From assembly GCA_963728995.1 (NCBI GenBank), contig CAVSMD010000001.1, positions 186,001 to 250,000 of the forward strand: a DNA stretch of 64,000 bases. Reading direction: 5' to 3'. Position numbers and translations under genes: made by a program. Shown here one piece after another: positions 9,161-19,887 of the stretch (position 1 is the stretch's first letter; each line of letters opens with the position of its first letter). This DNA comes from FEN-1219 sp963728995 (GTDB lineage: Bacteria; Pseudomonadota; Gammaproteobacteria; Steroidobacterales; Rariloculaceae). Below the pieces are notes generated by a model. That model worked only from the letters and a program-made list of their open reading frames with translations. It searched no databases and was not told the origin of the DNA.

Positions 9161-9571
9161 ATGACCGAGCACAGAGACGAAACCATGGAAGAGCTGTTCG
9201 ACCGCGGCCTCGAGGTGCGCCGCGAGGTCCTCGGGGCCGAGTACGTCGACAACTCTCTAAAATCCGCGAACGACTTCATGATGGCGTTCCAGAACATCAC
9301 GACCGAATGGTGCTGGGGTTATGCGTGGACCCGATCCGGTCTCGATCGAAAGACGCGCAGCCTGATCAATCTCGCCATGCTGACGGCACTGAACCGGTCC
9401 CCCGAGGTCAAGCTGCACGTGCGCGGTGCGCTGAACAACGGAGTGAGTGTCGAGGAGATCAAGGAAGTGCTGCTCCACGCTACCGTCTATTGCGGCATTC
9501 CGGCAGGCCTCGATGCGTTCAAAGCAGCGAACGAGGTGCTGAAAGAGATGGGGGCCTACGAGCGCAAGTAG
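9161..9571 (+). CDS. Carboxymuconolactone decarboxylase-family protein
   Basis: A 136-residue, all-helical protein of the CMD/AhpD superfamily, closest in pattern to the PcaC branch: TRSLINLAML, then LHVRGALNNGVSVEEIKEVL and the end motif HATVYCGIPAGLDAF. PcaC decarboxylates 4-carboxymuconolactone in the protocatechuate pathway, but no other pca gene is near, so the substrate is open. It lacks the CxxC of AhpD peroxidase relatives. The ATG at 9161 follows GGAG at 9151-9154. A strong hairpin follows the stop. Confidence 0.88.
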   Translation: MTEHRDETMEELFDRGLEVRREVLGAEYVDNSLKSANDFMMAFQNITTEWCWGYAWTRSGLDRKTRSLINLAMLTALNRSPEVKLHVRGALNNGVSVEEIKEVLLHATVYCGIPAGLDAFKAANEVLKEMGAYERK

Positions 9572-9575
9572 CAGC

Positions 9576-9613
9576 GCTGCTCGGCCCGCCGCGCGGTGCG
9601 GTGGCCGAGCAGC
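9576..9613 (+). terminator. Hairpin after the CMD gene
   Basis: GCTGCTCGGCC at 9576-9586 pairs perfectly with GGCCGAGCAGC at 9603-9613 across a 16-base loop, five bases after the stop codon. There is no clear T-run after it, so termination is probable rather than certain. Confidence 0.5.
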
Positions 9614-9727
9614 AGCGCCCGCTGGAGGCTGCCCCCTCGCTTGCGAAACGGCGCCGCGCCGCTATCCTGACGGCCTCGCTCGGCGAATCCGTCTGGATCG
9701 TCGACCGTCGAACCAGCGGAGCTCCGA

Positions 9728-11905
9728 ATGACCGAGTACGTCACGCAGGGTGGTATCAGGATCGCCAAGCCCCTCCACGACCTCGTGCGCGACGAGATCG
9801 CCCCGGACAGCGGCGTGACGCCGGATGCGGTCTGGTCGCTGCTCGATACGCTGGTCCATACGCTCGGGCCCCGCAATCGCGCGTTGCTCGCGAAGCGGGA
9901 TTCGCTCCAAGCGCAGATCGACGCATGGCTGAGCGCTCGGCGCGGCACGCCGCTCGAGCCGAAGACCACGGCCGCGTTCCTGCACGAGATCGGTTATCTC
10001 GTGCCGGTGGGACCGGCGTTCCGGGTCGGCACCAGCAACGTCGACGCCGAGATCGCGACACTGGCCGGACCGCAGCTCGTGGTTCCCGTCGACAACGCGC
10101 GCTACGCCTTGAACGCGGCCAACGCGCGCTGGGGAAGCTTGTACGACGCGCTGTACGGCACCAACGTGATCCCGGAAGAGTCGGGCGCGGAGAAAGGCCA
10201 GGACTACAACCCGCGACGTGGCGAGCTCGTGATTGCCCGCGCCAACGAGTTCCTCGATGAATGCGTTCCGCTGTCCGGCGCCCGCTGGCAGGACGTCGTC
10301 GGCTTCGACGTCGGCGCAGAGCTCGTCGTCACGTTGACGGACAAGCGCAGGACCGGGCTGGCCACGGCCTCGCAGTTCGCGGGGTTCGGCCGCACCGGGA
10401 GCACGCTCGCTCACGTTCTGCTCCGTAATCACGGCCTGCACATCGACATCTCGATCGATCCCAGCCACCGAATCGGCAAGCAGCATCCCGCGGGAGTGAA
10501 GGACGTCGTGCTCGAGAGCGCGCTGACGACGATCATGGACTGCGAAGACTCCGTGGCAGCCGTCGATGCGGCCGACAAAGCGGTGGTGTATCGAAACTGG
10601 TCCGGCATCATGCGCGGCACTCTGACCGCATCGCTCGAGAAGGGCGGCAGCACGATCGAACGGCGAATGAATCCGGACCGCGAGTACACGATGCCGAATG
10701 GCGCATCGCTGACGTTACCGGGTCGGAGCCTGCTGCTGGTCCGCCATGTCGGCTCGCACATGCTCACCGACGCGGTGACCGATGGCGGCGGTCAATTGAT
10801 TCCCGAAACCTTCCTCGACTGCGTGATCACCACGCTCGCGGCGCTCCACGATTTGCGCGCCACCGGCCCACTGCGCAATAGCCGCGCGGGCAGCATGTAC
10901 ATCGTGAAGCCAAAGCATCACGGACCGGCCGAGGTCGCGCTATCGGTAGAGCTATTCGCGGCCGTCGAGAAAGCCTATGGCTTGCCGGCCAACACGCTGA
11001 AGATCGGCATCATGGACGAGGAACGACGCACGACGGTGAATCTTAAGGAGTGTATCCGGGCGAGCCGCGACCGAGTCATTTTCATCAACACGGGCTTTCT
11101 GGATCGCACGGGCGACGAGCTGCACACGCACATGGAAGCCGGGCCGATGATGCCGAAACCCGAGATCAAGGGGGCGCGCTGGCTGGCCGCGTACGAGGAT
11201 TGGAACGTGCGCACCGGTCTCGAGGTGGGCCTGCCGGGCCACGGCCAGATTGGCAAGGGCATGTGGGCCATGCCCGAGGAGATGCGTGCAATGCTGGACA
11301 CGAAGCAAGGTCACCCGAAAGCCGGGGCGAGTTGCGCCTGGGTGCCCTCGCCCACCGCGGCGACCCTGCATGCGATCCACTACCACCAAATCGATGTCGA
11401 GGCTCGACAAGAGGAAATCGCCCGCCAGCCCGGCAACGCGCAACAGCTGCTCGACGGCATCCTCACGCCGCCGCTGTTGACGCGCAGCTTGACCGCCCAG
11501 GAGATCCAGCGCGAGCTCGACAATAACGCCCAAGGCATCCTCGGCTACGTGGTGCGTTGGGTCGAGCACGGCGTCGGTTGCTCGAAGGTGCCCGACATCA
11601 ACGACGTTGGCCTCATGGAAGACCGAGCGACGCTGCGAATTTCCTCGCAGCACATCGCGAACTGGCTGCGCCATGGCATCGTCGATCGTGAGCAGGTCGT
11701 CGCCACGTTGCGGCGCATGGCCGAAGTCGTGGACCGGCAGAACTCCGGCGATCGTGCTTATCGCAACATGGCGCCGGACTTCGACCGGAGTGTCGCGTTC
11801 CAGGCGGCGTTGGACCTGATCTTCAACGGTCGCAAGGAGCCGAATGGCTATACCGAGCACACGTTGACCCGCCGTCGCCGGGAGTTCAAGGCGAAGACGG
11901 TATGA
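9728..11905 (+). CDS. glcB: Malate synthase G
   Basis: Condenses glyoxylate and acetyl-CoA to malate and CoA. The product is 725 residues, the normal size for the monomeric G isoform. Typical blocks are the N-terminal YVTQGGIRIAKPLHD, the EDSVAAVDAADKA region, KIGIMDEERRTTVNLKECI with the glyoxylate/Mg site, and EAGPMMPKPEIKGARWL near residue 475. The frame is intact. It stands alone between two hairpins. Glycolate oxidase genes 35 kb away (44698-48616) and phosphoglycolate phosphatase (22312) supply its substrate in principle. Confidence in the name is very high. Confidence 0.97.
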   Translation: MTEYVTQGGIRIAKPLHDLVRDEIAPDSGVTPDAVWSLLDTLVHTLGPRNRALLAKRDSLQAQIDAWLSARRGTPLEPKTTAAFLHEIGYLVPVGPAFRVGTSNVDAEIATLAGPQLVVPVDNARYALNAANARWGSLYDALYGTNVIPEESGAEKGQDYNPRRGELVIARANEFLDECVPLSGARWQDVVGFDVGAELVVTLTDKRRTGLATASQFAGFGRTGSTLAHVLLRNHGLHIDISIDPSHRIGKQHPAGVKDVVLESALTTIMDCEDSVAAVDAADKAVVYRNWSGIMRGTLTASLEKGGSTIERRMNPDREYTMPNGASLTLPGRSLLLVRHVGSHMLTDAVTDGGGQLIPETFLDCVITTLAALHDLRATGPLRNSRAGSMYIVKPKHHGPAEVALSVELFAAVEKAYGLPANTLKIGIMDEERRTTVNLKECIRASRDRVIFINTGFLDRTGDELHTHMEAGPMMPKPEIKGARWLAAYEDWNVRTGLEVGLPGHGQIGKGMWAMPEEMRAMLDTKQGHPKAGASCAWVPSPTAATLHAIHYHQIDVEARQEEIARQPGNAQQLLDGILTPPLLTRSLTAQEIQRELDNNAQGILGYVVRWVEHGVGCSKVPDINDVGLMEDRATLRISSQHIANWLRHGIVDREQVVATLRRMAEVVDRQNSGDRAYRNMAPDFDRSVAFQAALDLIFNGRKEPNGYTEHTLTRRRREFKAKTV

Positions 11906-11926
11906 GAACGCCGGCCGCATAAAAGA

Positions 11927-11953
11927 GCAAGCCCAGCGCGTGGCTGGGCTTGC
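11927..11953 (+). terminator. Intrinsic terminator after malate synthase G
   Basis: Perfect 11-bp stem GCAAGCCCAGC (11927-11937) and GCTGGGCTTGC (11943-11953) with a 5-base loop, 21 bases after the stop. The rest of 11954-12183 holds no gene I can support. Confidence 0.75.
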
Positions 11954-12183
11954 GGGCGTTTGGAGATTCCGAAGGGGGAGAAATCACCAAACGGCTAGAT
12001 TCTGGCGACCCGCTCACGGGTTGACCAGAACAGTGTCGATGCTAGTAGTCTCAGCAACGGCATCTTCTTGGCTGTAATAGCACGCGCTGATTTCGGCACG
12101 AAGATGCGCTTGAGACCGCACGCTCGACCGACGGTCATCGGGTGACGAACCGCGAACCGCGCGAACCGCGCGATCCCCCAGGC

Positions 12184-13059
12184 TCAGTTGACCTTCGAGC
12201 CGCGCCGGCCCGGGCCCACCTGTTCCTCGGCGAAGACGGCGTGAATCTTCGCGATGGTCGCATCGTCGTGGGGCACGAAGATCAGCAGCCGCAAGTTCGG
12301 GCTGCCCTCCGGCACGAACGACGAGTGCTCGAACGTCAGGCCGCCCAGCGCGGGGTGATTCGCCACGGCCTCCGAGCGTCCCACCACCTCGGCGCGTCCC
12401 CACAGCTGGCGAAAAATCGGGCAATCGGCGTTCAGCTCGGCAATCAGGGCCTCGAACGCCGGATCGTCCGGCGTCTGGCTGTAGTCCACGCGAAACTTCG
12501 CGAGGATGCGCCGCGCCATGGCTTCGTAGGCGGCGGCATCGCGCTGATAGCCTTCGTCGTCGACCAGCAAGATACGAATCAGATTCCGGCGCTCGATCGG
12601 TATCTGGCCGTAGTCGCGAAAGATCTTGCGCGTCAGCTCGTTCCAGGCCATCACGTCCCAGCGCGCCGTCATGATGAGCGCCGGCACGCCGAGCGCGTCG
12701 AGCATCCGTCTGGTCGCGGGGCTGACTTCGGCCGTGCGCGCCGCCACCACCGGTGGCGCGGGGCGGTGCTGCACGAGCGCGAACAAATACTCGCGTTCGT
12801 CGGCCGACATCCGCAGGGTGGTGGAAATGCGCTCCAGCACGTCCGCCGACACCTGGATGTCGCGGCCCTGCTCGAGCCAGGTGTACCAAGTGACGCTCAC
12901 GCCGGCGAGCGCCGCTACGTCCTCTCGGCGAAGGCCCGGCGTGCGCCGGCGATTCGTATCAGGCAACCCCACTTGCGCCGGTGTGAGCCGGGCGCGGCAA
13001 CCTTTCAAGAAATCGATGAGCTGGCGTCTTTGCGTCTGGGGAACGCTGGCCTTATTCAC
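12184..13059 (-). CDS. XRE-type regulator with MmyB-like ligand-binding domain
   Basis: A 291-residue transcription factor. Residues 10-80 form a lambda-repressor-like helix-turn-helix (RREDVAALAGVSVTWYTWLEQGRD, with the RTPGLRREE-type lead typical of this family), and the rest is the PAS-like MmyB/MLTR domain (DVMAWNELTRKIF, NLIRILLVD, LTFEHSSF). Members often bind fatty acids or other hydrophobic ligands and regulate the gene next door. A GTG at 13059 with AGG nine bases upstream fits the family start; longer readings add low-quality sequence. It diverges from the MetE-core gene over 300 bp in which GTTGTA recurs three times. Confidence 0.9.
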   Translation of the reverse strand: MNKASVPQTQRRQLIDFLKGCRARLTPAQVGLPDTNRRRTPGLRREDVAALAGVSVTWYTWLEQGRDIQVSADVLERISTTLRMSADEREYLFALVQHRPAPPVVAARTAEVSPATRRMLDALGVPALIMTARWDVMAWNELTRKIFRDYGQIPIERRNLIRILLVDDEGYQRDAAAYEAMARRILAKFRVDYSQTPDDPAFEALIAELNADCPIFRQLWGRAEVVGRSEAVANHPALGGLTFEHSSFVPEGSPNLRLLIFVPHDDATIAKIHAVFAEEQVGPGRRGSKVN

Positions 13060-13359
13060 GTTGTAATACCTACCCCCTGCGGAACAACCGCAAGCATCGC
13101 AGATAGCTCGGCCGGCCGTCGAGCTACAGAACCGTCCGGTACGGCGCCATCGTCCCTGTGCGACGCCCCCGAGATTCGGTTGCGGTCGCCTTCGGAGACG
13201 GGTTGTAGCACATCCGCAACAACCATGTCGCCGACGGTCGTCGGCTGTTGGTTGCAACGATCGGGTTCGTCGAACTATGGCTGCGGCCCTGAAGTTGTAA
13301 AGGCCGGCGGCTTCCGCTAGCGTGCCGCCTCCACCCGTGTCTACGCTCGAGGGGACCTC
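13060..13359. promoter_or_regulatory. Divergent control region with repeated GTTGTA
   Basis: This 300-bp gap between the MmyB-like regulator and its divergent neighbour has no gene. GTTGTA occurs at 13060-13065, 13202-13207 and 13294-13299, and a perfect palindrome GTTGCAAC lies at 13251-13258. In such GC-rich DNA three copies of an A/T-rich hexamer are unexpected, so they are candidate regulator sites. No clear -35/-10 pair stands out. Confidence 0.35.
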
Positions 13360-14544
13360 ATGCTACGCGCCACGGCGAATCAACTGTTGCCTACGACCAT
13401 CACGGGGTCGCTGCCGCGGCCGAGCTGGTACACGGAGAACATGGGGCTGAAGAGCTTCCTGCAGGCGATGGTGGAGACGCGCTTTCGCGAGCAGTACGAG
13501 GACGCGCTGTCGGTGTACCTGAACGAGCAGGCGATCGCCGGGCTCGATATCTTCACCGACGGGGACGTGCGCTTCACCCAGGACATCGGCGGGCAGAGCT
13601 GGACGAGCTATCCGCCGTTTCACATGGCCGGCTTCGATGGGCTGCCGAAGATGGCGCCGATCGGCGGGGGCGGGATCGGCTTCCCGCGCGGGCATATCCT
13701 GCACGACTACATCGAGGCGCGGCTGATGCCGAGCATCGTCGGGCCGGTGGGCCGGGGCACGATGCAGTACGCGCAGATGTGGAAGGCCGCGCAGCGCCAG
13801 AGCAAACGGCCCGTGAAGTTCGGCACCGTGACGCCGGAGCTGGTGGCCTTCGCGGTGCAGGACTTCTACTACAAGGACGTGCGCGAGCGGATCTGGGCCA
13901 TTTCCGACGCCTTCAACGAGGAGCTGCATGCACTGGCCGATGCCGGCTGCCCGGTGATCCAGATGGAGGAGCCGCAGATTCACCTGCTGGCCGCCCGCGG
14001 GGTGGTGGACAAGGTGATCAATCCTGAGTTCATGCTGGAAGTGTTCAACAACACGGTGCGGGGATTGAGGGCCAAGACCGAGGTGTGGTGCCACACCTGC
14101 TGGGGCAATCCGAGTCAGCAGCGGATGTTCGCCCAGGTGCAAAGCTACAAGCCTGCCCTCTCGATCCTGAACAAGGTCGATGCGGACGTGATCACGTTCG
14201 AGAGCTGCAGCTCCGGGGGCATGGACCTGCCGGCCATCGGTCGAGAGATCACCGACATGAAGGTCACGATCGGGGTCATCGATCACCACTCCTTGCAGGT
14301 GGAGACGCCCAAAGAGGTGGCCGATCACATCCGCATGGCCCTGCAGCACATCCCGGCCGAGCGGCTGGTGCTGTCGTCGGACTGCGGCATGGGCCGGGAG
14401 GGCATGGCGCGGCGCCATGCGCTGTACAAGATGGTGTCCCTGGTCCAGGGCACCAACCTCGTGCGCAAGGAGCTCGGCATCAAACAGGCCGACTGCCTCG
14501 CCGCCGACCCGAATCTGACGTTGCTGACCATCGAGAAGAAGTAA
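13360..14544 (+). CDS. MetE C-terminal-core methyltransferase
   Basis: A 394-residue protein equal to the zinc-containing catalytic half of cobalamin-independent methionine synthase, without the N-terminal half. It keeps the start motif TTITGSLPRP, a QMEEP motif, and the zinc ligands: the HxC of WCHTCWGN near residue 242 and the distal Cys of SSDCGMGRE near 346. It should move a methyl group to a thiol acceptor such as homocysteine; the donor need not be a folate. The TonB receptor follows 47 bp downstream, which suggests that the methyl donor is an imported compound. The regulator at 12184-13059 diverges from it. Confidence 0.88.
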   Translation: MLRATANQLLPTTITGSLPRPSWYTENMGLKSFLQAMVETRFREQYEDALSVYLNEQAIAGLDIFTDGDVRFTQDIGGQSWTSYPPFHMAGFDGLPKMAPIGGGGIGFPRGHILHDYIEARLMPSIVGPVGRGTMQYAQMWKAAQRQSKRPVKFGTVTPELVAFAVQDFYYKDVRERIWAISDAFNEELHALADAGCPVIQMEEPQIHLLAARGVVDKVINPEFMLEVFNNTVRGLRAKTEVWCHTCWGNPSQQRMFAQVQSYKPALSILNKVDADVITFESCSSGGMDLPAIGREITDMKVTIGVIDHHSLQVETPKEVADHIRMALQHIPAERLVLSSDCGMGREGMARRHALYKMVSLVQGTNLVRKELGIKQADCLAADPNLTLLTIEKK

Positions 14545-14591
14545 TCCGGCGGCGCTTCGCGCGCCGTCATCGAAACGAACGAGGTAAGCAT

Positions 14592-16814
14592 ATGCACAAC
14601 GCCCATCCGAAGCTGACCATGCTTGCGAGCGCGATTCTGTTCGCGGTAGCGGCGCAACCGATGCGTGCCTTAGCGCAGGATTCGCTCGAAGAGATCATCG
14701 TCACGGCACGCCGACGCGCCGAGTCCTTCCAAGACGTTCCCGTCACGATCAGCGTGTTCGACGAGAACGAGATCCGTGCCGCCGGCATCGAGCGACCGCG
14801 CGATTTCATCTCCCTGACACCCAACGTCACACTGGTCGAGACGCAGAATCAGGGCAACGCGTTCATCACGGTTCGAGGTATCTCGCAGGCCCGCAACAGC
14901 GAGCCGTCCGTCGCCGTGCTCGTGGACGGCGTGCTGATGTCGAATCCGGCGCAGTTCAATCAGGAGCTGTTCGACGTCACGCAAATCGAGGTGCTGAAGG
15001 GCGCCCAGGGCGCAGTCTATGGCCGCAACGCGATCGGCGGCGCCATGGTCATCACGACGCGCCAACCGGGCGACGAGCGAGAGACGCGGCTGAAGGTGGG
15101 CTACGACTCGGGTCCGGGCACCACGATCCAGCTGAGCAGCGACGGTCCACTCGGCGATTCGGGCAAGCTGAAATACCACGCCGCGATGTCGTATCTCGAT
15201 ACGGACGGCTATATCGACAACACGTACCTGCACGAGAAAGCCGACCCCTACCGCGACGTCTCGTTCCGCGGCCGGTTGATCTGGGAGCCCAGCGACAAGC
15301 TGACGGTCGACGCACGCGCGTACGACTCGCACCTCGACACGCAGGCGCTGTACTTCAACATCGTCGGATTCCCCTCCGCAGTCCCGCTCAACGTCAACTA
15401 CACGGCCTTACCGGTCCGGGTGAACAATCCCGGCGAGAATGGTCGCGACCTCTCGCAGGTAGCGCTGAAAATCGACTACAAAGCCGGCGCGGGCACGCTG
15501 ACGGCGATCACCTCGTTCGATTCGATCACCGAGATCCTCACGGGTGACGCCTGGGACTTCCTGCCGATTCCCGAATCGTTCTTGGTGAGCATCGGCTTCC
15601 TCGACCAGAACCAGAGCCAGTTCCTGGACGTCGACACGGTCAGCCAGGAAGTTCGGTTCACCTCGAACGACGAGGGCAGGCTGCGCTGGATCGCAGGCGC
15701 GTACTGGATCGGGACGGATCGCTTCATCTCGACGGGTAACATGGCGGATACCGGTGGCGGCGTATTTCCCGTCTACCGTACGCCGCGCGGCAACTTCCCG
15801 TACGACTTCGCGACCGACCCGGTCAATCCGTCGGCTACGTTTCTTGCGGACAGCCAAAACAACAGCGCGTGGGCGCTATTCGGCGAGCTCGGCTACGACC
15901 TCACCAAACGCACCGAGCTCTCGTTCGCGCTGCGTTACGACGAAGATCATCGCGAGCAGACGACGGAAACGCCGGCAGCCTTTCTGGCCGGAGTCAACGT
16001 GCCAGGCTTTCCGCAGGGATTCACCGGGCAGGTCCGCAGCCACACCTGGAGCCAGAGCCAGCCGCGCCTGACGCTGCGATTCAAGGCGAGCGACAACCTC
16101 ACTCTGTACGGCGGCTATAGCAAGGGTTTCCGCAGCGGCGGGTTCAACCAGACAGGCGTCGGCGCAGTCGCGTTCGCGAACAACTTCCTGGGCGTCAACG
16201 ACCTGTTCGACGCGGAGGTCGCGGACACGATCGAGTTTGGCGTCAAGAGCCGGCTGGGGAATCGCGTCGATCTCGACTTCAGCGTGTATGACACCGAGGC
16301 CAAGGGCTCGTACTTCTTCATCTTCCTGCCCACGAACTCGACCCAGAACCTCGGCAATCTGAAGAAGGTGGACTACAACGGCTTCGAGTTCAGCCTGAAC
16401 GCGCGCGTCACGGACACGTTCAACCTCACGTTCGGCTACGGCGCAACCGACAGCGAGATCAAAGACGCGGTCGATCCGATCACGATCGGCAACCAGGCGC
16501 CGCTCGTGACGCGCGACACGACGAACGTGGGCGCGCATTACCACAAGCCGATCGGCACCAGCGGGCTCGAGTTCGAGCTGCGCGCCGACTACCGGCGCCT
16601 CGGCAAGACCTACTGGGAGCCGTACAACGTCACCGTCCGCAAGCCGATCAATCTGCTCGACCTGCGCGCCGGCTTCAGCAGCAAGGACTGGTCGGTGACG
16701 GCGTGGGAACGCAACGCCAACAATGTGCAGTACAACGCCGAGTTCTCGCCCGGCGGCTTCGTGTTCAAGGCCAAGCCGCGGGTCTGGGGTCTCGACTACA
16801 CGCGCCGGTTCTAG
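14592..16814 (+). CDS. TonB-dependent outer-membrane receptor
   Basis: A 740-residue outer-membrane importer. Signal peptide to about residue 29 (ALAQ), a short TonB-box-like EEIIVTARR, plug domain from about 45 to 165 (DVPVTISVFDENEI, VRGI, VYGRNAIGG), then a 22-strand barrel ending in WGLDYTRRF with the terminal Phe. It resembles the receptors of sphingomonads and related groups that import aromatic, steroid or other small molecules rather than siderophores. GAGGT precedes the ATG at 14592; a longer frame from 14085 overlaps the previous gene and is not real. Probably one operon with the MetE-core gene and the next gene. Confidence 0.94.
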   Translation: MHNAHPKLTMLASAILFAVAAQPMRALAQDSLEEIIVTARRRAESFQDVPVTISVFDENEIRAAGIERPRDFISLTPNVTLVETQNQGNAFITVRGISQARNSEPSVAVLVDGVLMSNPAQFNQELFDVTQIEVLKGAQGAVYGRNAIGGAMVITTRQPGDERETRLKVGYDSGPGTTIQLSSDGPLGDSGKLKYHAAMSYLDTDGYIDNTYLHEKADPYRDVSFRGRLIWEPSDKLTVDARAYDSHLDTQALYFNIVGFPSAVPLNVNYTALPVRVNNPGENGRDLSQVALKIDYKAGAGTLTAITSFDSITEILTGDAWDFLPIPESFLVSIGFLDQNQSQFLDVDTVSQEVRFTSNDEGRLRWIAGAYWIGTDRFISTGNMADTGGGVFPVYRTPRGNFPYDFATDPVNPSATFLADSQNNSAWALFGELGYDLTKRTELSFALRYDEDHREQTTETPAAFLAGVNVPGFPQGFTGQVRSHTWSQSQPRLTLRFKASDNLTLYGGYSKGFRSGGFNQTGVGAVAFANNFLGVNDLFDAEVADTIEFGVKSRLGNRVDLDFSVYDTEAKGSYFFIFLPTNSTQNLGNLKKVDYNGFEFSLNARVTDTFNLTFGYGATDSEIKDAVDPITIGNQAPLVTRDTTNVGAHYHKPIGTSGLEFELRADYRRLGKTYWEPYNVTVRKPINLLDLRAGFSSKDWSVTAWERNANNVQYNAEFSPGGFVFKAKPRVWGLDYTRRF

Positions 16815-16832
16815 AGCCGGCTCGAGCCGGTC

Positions 16833-17300
16833 ATGGCGCGAGTCGCGCTACGCGATGCGATTCGAGCGGGCGGCGGTGTGCTGACCGCCGCCCTGCTCGC
16901 ATTGAACGCCGGCCCAGCGGCGGCCGAGCCACTGACGGCTGCAAGCCTCGAACGCTGGCTCGCCGCGTACGAGCATGCCTGGGAATCGCGCGATCCGGCC
17001 GGTGCCGCGGCGTTGTTCACTCCGGACGCGGCTTACTACGAGGCGCCCTTCGACGCCCCGAAGGCTGGCCGAGCGGGCATCCGCGACTACTGGGCCGAGG
17101 TCACGGCCGATCAACGCGACATCGACTTCGAATCGCAGGTCATCGCCGTCAACGGGCAAATCGGAGTCGCGCACTGGTCGGCAACCTTCACGACGGCTTC
17201 GACGGGCGCACGCACGGCGCTCGACGGCATATTCGTGCTTACGTTCGACCTGAACGGCCGCAGCAGCGAGTTACGCGAGTGGTGGCACCTGCGCCCGTGA
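16833..17300 (+). CDS. Exported NTF2-like (SnoaL fold) protein
   Basis: A 155-residue protein with a signal peptide (about 1-31, ending PAAA-EP) and an NTF2-fold domain: LERWLAAYEHAWESRDPAGAAALFTPDAAYYEAPF is the usual N-terminal helix and cone entry, and it ends in RSSELREWWHLRP. Such domains bind or isomerise small hydrophobic molecules. It starts 18 bp after the receptor stop, so it is likely co-transcribed and may handle the imported ligand in the periplasm. Catalytic activity cannot be predicted. Confidence 0.85.
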   Translation: MARVALRDAIRAGGGVLTAALLALNAGPAAAEPLTAASLERWLAAYEHAWESRDPAGAAALFTPDAAYYEAPFDAPKAGRAGIRDYWAEVTADQRDIDFESQVIAVNGQIGVAHWSATFTTASTGARTALDGIFVLTFDLNGRSSELREWWHLRP

Positions 17301-17497
17301 CGCACGACACGAAATCAGTCGGGCGCTAGCCGCAACATGCTGATATAGTGCCGGCCATTCCAGCGCACATTCGGTCTGCGCTCGACGGCTCCGAGCCAAT
17401 CCCGGCCCGGTTCGCCTTCTGAAAATCCGATCTCCCCGGATCGTTCCTCGTCTGCTTCGGCAGCGTTGGACGGGGCGATCGCGGAGTCTCTTTGAGT

Positions 17498-18877
<1,380 letters not shown>

Positions 18878-19002
18878 CCACGCGCGCCGTCGAGGAGCCT
18901 TCGAGCGGCCGAGCGTCGCTCAGTCTCAAAGGCGACATCATGTTGGGTGTGACGTATATTATTAGATCGCGAATCCGGAAGATTTAGCCGAGGAGAGCCG
19001 CC

Positions 19003-19875
19003 ATGCCGTTGGTCAATCTGAAGCCCGTGCTACGCGAGGCCAAAGCCAAGGGGTACGCGGTTGCAGCGTTCAACCCCGTCGACTATGCGTCGATGAAAGC
19101 CATGGTCAAAGCAGCCGAGGAGCTCGCGGCCCCCGTCATCATCCAGAGCTCGGCCAAGACCATCAAGTACTACGGCCATGCCGCCATCGTGGGCTGGATG
19201 CGCGAGCTCGCCGCGGACTCGCCCTCCCCCGTGGTCCTGCACCTCGACCACGGCAAAGACCTCGACATGATCAAGAAGTGCATCGACATGGGCTGGACGT
19301 CGGTCATGATCGATTGGTCGGACAAGCCCTTCGAGACGAACCTCGAGACCACACGCAAGGTCGTCGAGATGGCGACCGCGGCCAACGTGGGCGTCGAGGC
19401 GGAGATCGGCGAGATCCACGGCGTCGAGGACGACATGGTGGTCGAGACGAATCACCTGACGGACCCGAACGAGGCGGAGAAGTTCTGCCGCGAGCTCGAC
19501 CTTGCGGCGTTCGCGGCCGCGATCGGCACGGCCCACGGCTACTACAAGGGCGAGCCGAACGTGGCGTTCGACCTGATCGGCGACATCAATCGTCGCACCA
19601 AGACGCCGATGGCGCTGCACGGCGGGACGGGCCTGTCGGACGAGATCATCCAGCATTGCATCAAGCTCGGCTGCGCCAAGATAAACATTTCGACGAACTT
19701 GAAGCACGTGTTCATCGACAGCTTCGTCGATTACCACAAGGCAAAGCCCACCGACTATGAGCCCCTGCGTGTGCTCACGGCGCAGTACGATGCGCTGAAG
19801 CAGCTGTTCAAGGACAAGATCGCGCAGTTCGGCGGCACGAACCGCGGTACCGAGTTGCTGTCGAAAGTCGCCTAA
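19003..19875 (+). CDS. Class II (zinc) aldolase of the FBA/tagatose-bisphosphate family
   Basis: A 290-residue aldolase that would cleave or form a ketose phosphate with dihydroxyacetone phosphate (or dihydroxyacetone) as one half. Family marks: FNPVDYASMKA, catalytic and zinc HLDHGKD near residue 84, AEIGEIHG, the zinc His of GTAHGYYKG, the zinc His of LHGGTGLSD, and INISTN for the phosphate. It is shorter than Escherichia coli Fba and nearer to the GatY/KbaY-like set; substrate stereochemistry cannot be read off. First gene of a five-gene operon with a CbbY-like phosphatase, DhaL, DhaK and Gph. Confidence 0.9.
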   Translation: MPLVNLKPVLREAKAKGYAVAAFNPVDYASMKAMVKAAEELAAPVIIQSSAKTIKYYGHAAIVGWMRELAADSPSPVVLHLDHGKDLDMIKKCIDMGWTSVMIDWSDKPFETNLETTRKVVEMATAANVGVEAEIGEIHGVEDDMVVETNHLTDPNEAEKFCRELDLAAFAAAIGTAHGYYKGEPNVAFDLIGDINRRTKTPMALHGGTGLSDEIIQHCIKLGCAKINISTNLKHVFIDSFVDYHKAKPTDYEPLRVLTAQYDALKQLFKDKIAQFGGTNRGTELLSKVA

Positions 19876-19887
19876 CGCCCGGGAGCC

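Noticed and set aside
12014..12889. Minus-strand frame overlapping the MmyB-like gene
   Set aside because: It is the shadow of that gene in another frame; only the frame ending at 12184 has family motifs.
14085..14591. N-terminal extension of the TonB receptor
   Set aside because: It overlaps the MetE-core gene out of frame; signal peptide and GAGGT support 14592.
18930..18965. Promoter with TATATT before the aldolase operon
   Set aside because: The -10-like TATATT at 18955-18960 has no acceptable -35 at 16-18 bp spacing.
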